Of a stretch of 41,652 nt of DNA, positions 34,777 to 41,652 are shown in pieces; within the stretch, counting starts at the first letter, position 1; every line of letters starts with the position of its first letter. The stretch is from Arthrobacter sp. RIT-PI-e. Lineage in GTDB: Bacteria; Actinomycetota; Actinomycetes; Actinomycetales; Micrococcaceae. The stretch covers positions 1 through 41,652 of the forward strand of contig NZ_LGIU01000090.1 in the NCBI RefSeq assembly GCF_001187915.1, written 5' to 3'. Under the pieces are notes generated by a model. That model did not search any database and was not told where the DNA came from. It saw nothing but the letters and a program-made list of their open reading frames with translations. A program made the position numbers and the translations under genes.

Positions 34777-35975
34777 ACCACGCGTCCCGCCCCCGCCGCG
34801 GACCGGCGACCGGCGGCGAGGAGTTCGAGCCGTTCCATGACCGGCTCCGCGAGACGCGCCAGGACGGGCCCGACGACGGCCATCAGCAGCACGTAGGTGG
34901 TGGCGAGCGCCGCGAGTTCGTCCGGCACCGCCCCGGAGGCCACGGCCAGGCCGGCGATGACGATGGAGAACTCCCCACGCGCCACGAGCGCGGTCCCCGC
35001 CCGGGCCCGTCCCATCCGCCCGATGCCCTGGCGGCGCGCCGCCCACCAGCCGGTGGCGATCTTGGTGCCCGCCGTGACCACGGCGAGGAGCACCGCGAAC
35101 CCGAGCACCGGCGGGATGGACGAGGGGTCGGTGTTGAGGCCGAACACCACGAAGAAGATCGCCGCGAAGAGGTCCCGCAGGGGCTCGAGGACACGGGTGG
35201 CGTTCTCCGCCGTCGCCCCCGAGATCGCGATCCCGAGGAGAAAGGCGCCCACGGCCGCGGAGACCTGCAGCGCCGAGGCCAGACCGGCCACCAGCAGAGC
35301 CGCACCGATCAGCGTGAGGAGGAAGACCTCCCGGTCCTTGCTGTCCACCACGGCGGACACCACGGTGCCCCAGCGCAGGGCGATCACCAGGACGAGGGTC
35401 ACCACGAGCAGGGAGATGCCCACGGTCCCGAGGCCGCCGGCGAAGCTGAGACCGGCCAGCACGGCGGTGAGCACGGGCAGGTAGACGGCCATGGCGAGGT
35501 CCTCGAACACCAGGATCGCGAGGATGGTGGGGGTCTCCCTGTTGCCCAGCCGGCCGAGGCCGCCGATCACCTTCGCGGCGATCCCCGAGGAGGAGATGTA
35601 GGTGACGCCGCCCATCACCAGGGCGGCCACCGGCCCCCAGCCGAGCAGCAGGGCCACGAGGACGCCCGGCGTGAAGTTGAGGGCGAAGTCCACCCCCCCG
35701 GCGAGCCAGGACTGCCGCAGCCCCGTGACCAGCTCCTTCGCCGTGTACTCGAGACCGAGCATCAGCAGGAGCAGCACCACGCCGATCTCGCCGGCCACCT
35801 CGCTGAACTCGACGGCCCCGTGGAGCTCCCCCAGCCCGCCCTGCCCGAAGAACAGGCCGCCCACGAGGTAGAGCGGGATCGGGGAGAGGCCGATCCTGCC
35901 GGCCAGACGCCCAAGGACGCCGAGGAACAGGAGGATCCCGCCGAGCTCGATCAGGGTCAGGGCGGTGCCGTGCAC
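34773..35975 (-). CDS. K+/H+ antiporter membrane subunit, KhtU-like (CPA2 family)
   Basis: A 400-residue protein with about twelve helices of the monovalent cation:proton antiporter-2 family. Motifs are SPIPLYLVGGLFFGQGGLGE, LLLLMLGLEYTAKEL, and ILVFEDLAMAVYLPVLTAVL with the paired acidic residues of helix 5. GTALVARGEFSIVIAGLAVA is the family Arg/Glu motif. The GTG at 35975 lies 7 nt after the stop of the TrkA-C gene, so the pair is translated together. Such pairs (KhtT-KhtU in Bacillus) export K+ and are gated by the soluble subunit. Confidence 0.9.
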   Translation of the reverse strand: MHGTALTLIELGGILLFLGVLGRLAGRIGLSPIPLYLVGGLFFGQGGLGELHGAVEFSEVAGEIGVVLLLLMLGLEYTAKELVTGLRQSWLAGGVDFALNFTPGVLVALLLGWGPVAALVMGGVTYISSSGIAAKVIGGLGRLGNRETPTILAILVFEDLAMAVYLPVLTAVLAGLSFAGGLGTVGISLLVVTLVLVIALRWGTVVSAVVDSKDREVFLLTLIGAALLVAGLASALQVSAAVGAFLLGIAISGATAENATRVLEPLRDLFAAIFFVVFGLNTDPSSIPPVLGFAVLLAVVTAGTKIATGWWAARRQGIGRMGRARAGTALVARGEFSIVIAGLAVASGAVPDELAALATTYVLLMAVVGPVLARLAEPVMERLELLAAGRRSAAGAGRVV

Positions 35976-35982
35976 GGGTGGC

Positions 35983-36465
35983 TCAGCCGTGGGAGAGGAT
36001 GTCCGCCGCGGCGTCGAGGCCCTCGGAGGTACCCACCACCACCAGCAGGTCACCGGCAGCGAGCGTGAAGTCCGGAGTGGGCGAGGCCTGCACCTGGCCC
36101 GAGCGCAGGACGGCGACGAGCGAGGCCCCGGAGCGAGAGCGCAGGCGGGTGTCCGCGACGCGTCGGCCGTCGAACGGGGACCCGTCCTCGACGAGGATCT
36201 GGCGCGTGGACACCCCGGGCAGGTTCCGGTGCTCGTCGGTGAGCTGGGCCACGAGCTGACGCAGCCCGAGCAGCTCCCCGATGGCGGTGGCCTCCTCCGG
36301 GGTGAGCGGGATGGACGCCACGCAGGCGTCCGGGTCCCCGGCCCGCGAGATGATGAGGTCGAGGTCTCCGTCGCGCTGCTCCACGATGCCCACGCGCCTG
36401 CCCGATCCGGTGACGATCTCGCGCCGTACCCCGATGCCCGGGAGGCGTGTCTCGATGACGTTCAT
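35983..36465 (-). CDS. TrkA-C (RCK_C) regulatory subunit, KhtT-like
   Basis: A 160-residue soluble protein. The N-terminal half is not of a recognised fold, and the C-terminal half (about 84-158) is a TrkA-C/RCK_C domain: GVSTRQILVEDGSPFDGRRV, then SLVAVLRSGQVQASPTPDFT and LAAGDLLVVVGTSEGL. This matches KhtT/YhaT, which gates the CPA2 antiporter encoded next. The ATG at 36465 is preceded at 6 nt by TACGAT, so the operon is probably leaderless. Confidence 0.9.
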   Translation of the reverse strand: MNVIETRLPGIGVRREIVTGSGRRVGIVEQRDGDLDLIISRAGDPDACVASIPLTPEEATAIGELLGLRQLVAQLTDEHRNLPGVSTRQILVEDGSPFDGRRVADTRLRSRSGASLVAVLRSGQVQASPTPDFTLAAGDLLVVVGTSEGLDAAADILSHG

Positions 36466-36471
36466 GCGCTC

Positions 36472-36477
36472 ATCGTA
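36472..36477 (-). promoter_or_regulatory. Leaderless -10 for the KhtTU-like operon
   Basis: TACGAT stands 6 nt before the ATG at 36465 on the minus strand. Confidence 0.5.
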
Positions 36478-36564
36478 GACCCGACGGAGTGCTCCCCCGG
36501 CGGCAGTGCACGCGGGTGCCGGTCCCGCTCGCTGACGGCGTCACGCCGCCGGTGAACCCACGCG

Positions 36565-37662
36565 TCACCCGGGCCGCAGCGCGGTGGCGGCAGCGGCGAC
36601 CGCTGCGGGATCGGCACCGAGATCCGCGGGGTCGGCACCGGTGAGCAGCACCGCGGCCAGCTCGGCGATGCCCGACGACGTCTGGAAGCCGTACCCGCCC
36701 TGCCCGGCCAGCCAGAAGAACCCCGGATGTGCGGGGTCGGGACCGACGACGGGCAGACCGTTCCCGCGCTGGGTCCGCAGCCCGGTCCAGGACCGCAGCA
36801 CCGAGGTGATGCCGAGCGTGGTGACCGACCCCAGGTGCTTGATCAATCGCTCGACGTGCCCCGGATGCGGCTGGGCGTCCCCGGGCTCGGCCGGTTCGGC
36901 CTCGCTGGGCGAGATGAGCACGCCGTCGGGATCGGGACGGTAGTAGAAGGAGTCGTCGGCGGCCGCCACCAGGGGTGTCCCGACCGGTGGTGCGTTCTCC
37001 GCCGTGACGATCGCGGCGGTGCGCCGCAGCGGCACGAGCCCCTGCGGTGCCACTGCGCACAGCGTGGCGACGTCGTCGGCCCACGCCCCGGCGGCGTTCA
37101 CCACCGTCTCCGCACGGATGCTCCGGTACCCGGCGCGGACGCTCCAGTGCGCGCCGTCGTACTCGGCGGCGGTGACGGGCGCACCGGTGAGGATCATGAC
37201 GCCGTCCTCGCTCGCCCTGCCGCGGTGGTACTCGAGGAGCAGGTCCGTGTCCGTGCCCATGCACCCCGTGTCGATCATCGCGGCCTCGAACGCCTCCGGG
37301 CGGAGCTGCGGGCAGAGGTCCAGGGCCTCGGCGTGGGTCAGCTGCCGCATGGTGGCGTTGGCCTTCGCGGCGACGTCGGCCTCCGTGCCGACGAGCAGGA
37401 AGGAGCGCGGCACGGTGAGCGGCAGCCCGGTGGAGGACTGGACGCCGTCGAGGAGCTCCAGGGTGCGGCGGGTGAGTTCCAGCACGGGCTGCGGGCCGTA
37501 GCCGGGGATGAGCTGCCGGGCCGAGCGCGACGACGTGTGGTACCCGAGCGTGGCCTCCGACTCGACGAGCACCACGCTGGAGAACGGGGCCAGCGCGGAC
37601 GCCAGCGAGAGACCGGCGATCCCGCCGCCGATGATCAGGACGTCGCACTCGAGGGGGCTCAT
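36565..37662 (-). CDS. FAD-dependent oxidoreductase (DAO family)
   Basis: A 365-residue flavoprotein of the glycine/D-amino acid oxidase fold. The N-terminal dinucleotide motif is DVLIIGGGIAGLSLASALAP (7-26), with E35 for the ribose; the C-terminal FAD loop is FFWLAGQGGYGFQTSSGIAE. The oxidised substrate (a D-amino acid, sarcosine, hydroxyglutarate or similar) cannot be read. The ATG has TAGGAT 6 nt upstream and no ribosome-binding site. It is divergent from the quinone oxidoreductase gene over 116 bp. Confidence 0.88.
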   Translation of the reverse strand: MSPLECDVLIIGGGIAGLSLASALAPFSSVVLVESEATLGYHTSSRSARQLIPGYGPQPVLELTRRTLELLDGVQSSTGLPLTVPRSFLLVGTEADVAAKANATMRQLTHAEALDLCPQLRPEAFEAAMIDTGCMGTDTDLLLEYHRGRASEDGVMILTGAPVTAAEYDGAHWSVRAGYRSIRAETVVNAAGAWADDVATLCAVAPQGLVPLRRTAAIVTAENAPPVGTPLVAAADDSFYYRPDPDGVLISPSEAEPAEPGDAQPHPGHVERLIKHLGSVTTLGITSVLRSWTGLRTQRGNGLPVVGPDPAHPGFFWLAGQGGYGFQTSSGIAELAAVLLTGADPADLGADPAAVAAAATALRPG

Positions 37663-37668
37663 GCCGTC

Positions 37669-37674
37669 ATCCTA
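37669..37674 (-). promoter_or_regulatory. Leaderless -10 for the DAO-family gene
   Basis: TAGGAT, 6 nt, then the ATG at 37662 on the minus strand. Confidence 0.55.
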
Positions 37675-37778
37675 GGGTGGTGCTCCCCGTCCCGGCGCGT
37701 CCGGTGCGGCTCCCCCGTCGATCGGGTGGACCCCGGAGCCGGGGAATACCGTCCGGGCGTCGACGGTTCCGGTTGGTC

Positions 37779-38801
37779 GTGAAAGCAATCGTCTACTCCT
37801 CCACCGGTCCCTCCTCCGTTCTCTCCCTCGTCGACCGCGACGTCGCGGCACCCGGTCCGGGCGAGGTACGGGTCCGCATCGTCACCTCCGGCGTGAATCC
37901 CACGGACTGGAAGGCCCGCGCCGACGGCGACCTCCCGTTCCCCGAGGTGGTCCCCAACCAGGACGGCGCCGGGATCGTCGACGCGGTGGGCGACGGCGTC
38001 ACCGAGCCGCAGGCGGGCGACCGCGTGTGGATCTACCTGGCGGCCCACGGCCGCCCGACGGGGACCGCCCAGGAGTTCACCGTGATTCCCGCCGAACGGG
38101 CCGTCCGGCTGCCGGACGGCGTCGACCTCGACGTGGCAGCCAGCCTGGGTGTGCCGGCGATGACGGCGCACCGTGCCCTGACCGTCCACGAGTCCGGGCC
38201 GTCGCGGCTGGCTCCCGGCGCTCTCGAGGGGCGCACGGTCCTCGTCCAGGGAGGCGCCGGAGCCGTCGGCCACGCGGCGATCCAGCTCGCCACCTGGGCG
38301 GGTGCCACCGTCATCGCGACGGTCAGCAGCGACGCGAAGGCCGAGCTCGGCCGCGCCGCGGGGGCCCATCACGTTCTCCGCTACCCCGACGACTCCCTCG
38401 CCCGGCGCATCCGCGAGATCGCTCCGGACGGCGTCGACCACGTCGTGGAGGTGGCCCCGGGGCAGAACGCTGCGCTCGACGTCGAGGTGATCGCCAACCA
38501 TGGCTCCATCGCGTACTACGCGAACAACAACGGGGACGACTTCACCGCCCCCGTCATCGCGAGTTTCGCGAAGAACGTCCGCTGGCAGGGCCTGTTGCTC
38601 TACACCGTGGGCCAGGCACCGCTCGCCGCCGCGGCGGAGGACATCACGGCGGCACTGCGCAGCGGGGCGCTGCCCGTCGGGGAGTCCGCCGGACTCCCCC
38701 TCTCCTCGTTCCCGCTCGAGGAGACGGGCGCCGCCCACGACGCCGTCGAGAACGGCGCGACCGGCAAGGTCCTCATTCGCGTCTCCGACGAGAACCCCTG
38801 A
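37779..38801 (+). CDS. NADPH:quinone reductase-type MDR oxidoreductase
   Basis: A 340-residue zinc-free medium-chain dehydrogenase/reductase. The catalytic domain has SGVNPTDWKARADGDLPFPE and PNQDGAGIVDAVG; the Rossmann motif is VLVQGGAGAVGHAAIQLA (AxxGxVG type) for NADPH. The missing catalytic-zinc Cys and structural Cys cluster fit quinone oxidoreductases (QOR/zeta-crystallin). GTG is chosen because the family start VKAIVYSSTG follows; a TTG two codons earlier is possible. No clear ribosome-binding site. The YchJ gene starts 34 bp after it and may be cotranscribed. Confidence 0.88.
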   Translation: MKAIVYSSTGPSSVLSLVDRDVAAPGPGEVRVRIVTSGVNPTDWKARADGDLPFPEVVPNQDGAGIVDAVGDGVTEPQAGDRVWIYLAAHGRPTGTAQEFTVIPAERAVRLPDGVDLDVAASLGVPAMTAHRALTVHESGPSRLAPGALEGRTVLVQGGAGAVGHAAIQLATWAGATVIATVSSDAKAELGRAAGAHHVLRYPDDSLARRIREIAPDGVDHVVEVAPGQNAALDVEVIANHGSIAYYANNNGDDFTAPVIASFAKNVRWQGLLLYTVGQAPLAAAAEDITAALRSGALPVGESAGLPLSSFPLEETGAAHDAVENGATGKVLIRVSDENP

Positions 38802-38835
38802 GCGATCGATCGTCCCCGGCCAGGAAGGGAGTCCT

Positions 38836-39219
38836 GTGACCTACGAGGGCTGCCCCTGCGGGTCCCAGCTGACGTACCAGGAATGCTGTGAGCCGCTCCA
38901 CCGTGGAGCGGGGGCCCCGACGGCGCTCGCGCTGATGCGCTCACGGTTCTCGGCCTTCGCCCTCGGTCTCGAGGGATACCTGCTCGATTCGTGGGACCCC
39001 TCCACACGTCCCGACACCGTCGATCTCGACGGGGACGTCGAATGGCGGCGGCTGCAGATCGTGGACACGGCCCTCGGCGGCGCCTCCGACGACACCGGCG
39101 TGGTGGAGTACAGGGCGTCGTTCCGCAGAGCCGGGCGACCAGGGCTCCTGCAGGAGCGCAGCCGATTCGTCCGGGTGCGGGGGCGCTGGAGGTATGTCGA
39201 CGGGGACGTCCGCCCCTAG
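38836..39219 (+). CDS. YchJ-family (UPF0225) protein
   Basis: A 127-residue protein with an N-terminal SEC-C-like zinc motif CPCGSQLTYQECCEPLH and an NTF2-like C-terminal domain (ALMRSRFSAFALG, then YRASFRRAG). Function is unknown; it is conserved in many bacteria. The GTG follows AGGAAGGGAGTCCT, a good ribosome-binding site. It lies 34 bp behind the quinone reductase gene, probably in one transcript. It converges with kbl. Confidence 0.9.
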   Translation: MTYEGCPCGSQLTYQECCEPLHRGAGAPTALALMRSRFSAFALGLEGYLLDSWDPSTRPDTVDLDGDVEWRRLQIVDTALGGASDDTGVVEYRASFRRAGRPGLLQERSRFVRVRGRWRYVDGDVRP

Positions 39220-39250
39220 GACCTCCAGCACCCCGCGAGGTGGTCCGGGA

Positions 39251-40507
<1,257 letters not shown>

Positions 40508-40521
40508 GATGTTCCTTACGT

Positions 40522-41565
40522 CTAGAAGGTGGTCCAGTCGAGGACCACTTTGCCGCTTCCGCCGTCGCGCGCCGTCGCGAAACCCTGCTGCCACTCGGCG
40601 GCCGGCAGGCAGTCGGTGACCACGGACGCCACGGCTTCCCGCAGCGTCCGGTTGGACTCCAGCATGGCGCTCATGGCGTACCAGGTCTCGAACATCTCGC
40701 GTCCGTAGATGCCCTTGAGGGTGAGCATGTGGGTGACCACGCGCCCCCAGTCCACGGCGATGGGGCCGGAGGGCAGACCCAGCATCGCGATCCTCCCGCC
40801 GTGGTTCATGTTCTCGATCATCTCAGGCAGGGCCGTGGCGTGGCCGGACATCTCCATGCCGATGTCGAAGCCCTCCTTCATGCCGAGTTCGCGCTGCGCG
40901 TCGGCGATCCGGGTGCGGCCGACGTCGATCGCGAGGTCCGCCCCGACACCGCGGGCCAGTGCCAGCCGGGGGGCGGAGACGTCGGTGACGGCGATCTTGC
41001 GGGCCCCGGCGTGGCGGGCGGCGGCGGCGGCCATGAGGCCGGTGGGCCCGGCACCGGGGATGAGCACGTCCTCCCCCACGAGCGGGAAGCGGAGCGCGGG
41101 GTGCACGGCATTGCCGGAGGGGGCGGACACGGCGCCGAGCTCCGGGGTGATCGTGGAATCGTGCACCCACACGTTGGTCTCGGGCACGACGACGAACTCG
41201 GCGAACGCGCCGTCGCGCTGCACGCCCACGCTCGAGGTACGGATGCACATCTGGCGGCGGCCCGCGCGGCAGTTGCGGCAGATCCCGCAGACGATGTGGC
41301 CCTCACCGGACACGCGGTCCCCGACGCGGACGTCGCGGATGCCCTCGCCGAGCGCCACCACCTCGCCGTAGAACTCGTGGCCGGGGATCAGCGGCGCGGT
41401 GATCATGCCCTGCGCCCACGCGTCCCAGCTCTCGATGTGGAGATCGGTGCCGCAGATACCGGTGGTGATCACGCGGATCTTCACCTCGCCCCACCCTGCC
41501 TCGGGTTCGGGGCGGTCCACGAGTTCGAAACCGGGGTGCCCCCCGGCCTTGTACAGCGCCTTCAC
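40522..41565 (-). CDS. tdh: L-threonine 3-dehydrogenase
   Basis: Tdh oxidises L-threonine to 2-amino-3-ketobutyrate with NAD+, feeding Kbl. It is a zinc MDR of 347 residues. The catalytic zinc ligands are C38, H63 and E64 ([20 protein letters not shown]); the structural zinc has C93, C96, C99 and C107 ([18 protein letters not shown]). The GxGPxG loop [20 protein letters not shown] binds NAD. The family's GNAVHxAL helix appears as [10 protein letters not shown]. The GTG at 41565 has GGGAAGGAACCGACC upstream. It is the first gene of the tdh-kbl operon; its promoter may lie near the window's right edge. Confidence 0.95.
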   Translation of the reverse strand: MKALYKAGGHPGFELVDRPEPEAGWGEVKIRVITTGICGTDLHIESWDAWAQGMITAPLIPGHEFYGEVVALGEGIRDVRVGDRVSGEGHIVCGICRNCRAGRRQMCIRTSSVGVQRDGAFAEFVVVPETNVWVHDSTITPELGAVSAPSGNAVHPALRFPLVGEDVLIPGAGPTGLMAAAAARHAGARKIAVTDVSAPRLALARGVGADLAIDVGRTRIADAQRELGMKEGFDIGMEMSGHATALPEMIENMNHGGRIAMLGLPSGPIAVDWGRVVTHMLTLKGIYGREMFETWYAMSAMLESNRTLREAVASVVTDCLPAAEWQQGFATARDGGSGKVVLDWTTF

Positions 41566-41652
41566 TGGTCGGTTCCTTCCCTGCCGCACCTGGGCCTGCG
41601 GCGGGATGGGCCGGGGGCTGGCTCCTCTTCCCATCTCCCGCGGCCGGCGGCA

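Overview
The window is GC-rich actinobacterial chromosome, roughly 70% G+C by eye. It carries about 35 densely packed, mostly housekeeping protein genes and two tRNA genes. Gene content and order (rpsB-tsf-pyrH-frr-cdsA; dusB-dgt-dnaG-tRNA-Asn; glyS; metY-metX behind a SAM-IV riboswitch; GTG starts; many starts without a leader) fit Actinomycetes, most likely a Micrococcaceae member (Arthrobacter/Kocuria/Citricoccus type). The genus is inference. There is no plasmid, prophage, insertion sequence, CRISPR array or biosynthetic cluster.

Layout. 1-3853, minus strand: rpsB, tsf, pyrH, frr and the start of cdsA (translation, UMP kinase, ribosome recycling, phospholipid synthesis); cdsA shows an apparent one-base frameshift at two runs of nine G. 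4259-5029: an M23-like envelope protein divergent from rpsB. 5066-6626: an acyl-CoA dehydrogenase behind a palindromic operator, and a CAU tRNA. 6722-12978: a GT4 glycosyltransferase, a DMT transporter, a holin-X/DUF3618 fusion membrane protein, a sugar:H+ symporter and a Bcr/CflA drug exporter. 12998-19426: an SDR-DUF2867 protein, tRNA-Asn, dnaG, dgt and dusB. 19687-23820: an alpha/beta hydrolase and a PlsC-type acyltransferase facing a GNAT-glyS pair. 24025-27533: a YdcZ-type transporter, a small S4 protein, an esterase, an SGNH hydrolase and an 80-residue protein of unknown function.

27660-31548: metY and metX (homocysteine from acetylhomoserine) under a SAM-IV riboswitch, then a VOC protein with a strong DtxR/IdeR-like iron box and a DUF1540 protein. 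31681-36465: a CPBP protease, an M20 amidohydrolase/carbamoylase, a siderophore-interacting protein with a second iron box, and a KhtT/KhtU-type K+/H+ antiporter pair. 36565-41565: a DAO-family flavoenzyme, a quinone oxidoreductase, a YchJ protein, and kbl-tdh for threonine catabolism through 2-amino-3-ketobutyrate.

I see no convincing undescribed multi-gene system. The observations most worth a second look are regulatory. About ten genes have an NANNNT hexamer exactly 6 (once 7) nt before the start codon, which predicts leaderless mRNAs. An 11-bp inverted repeat brackets a promoter near 9000. Two iron boxes lie 3.5 kb apart, one of them in the same intergenic region as a SAM-IV riboswitch. 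The holin-X/DUF3618 fusion contains a 15-bp tandem-repeat linker.
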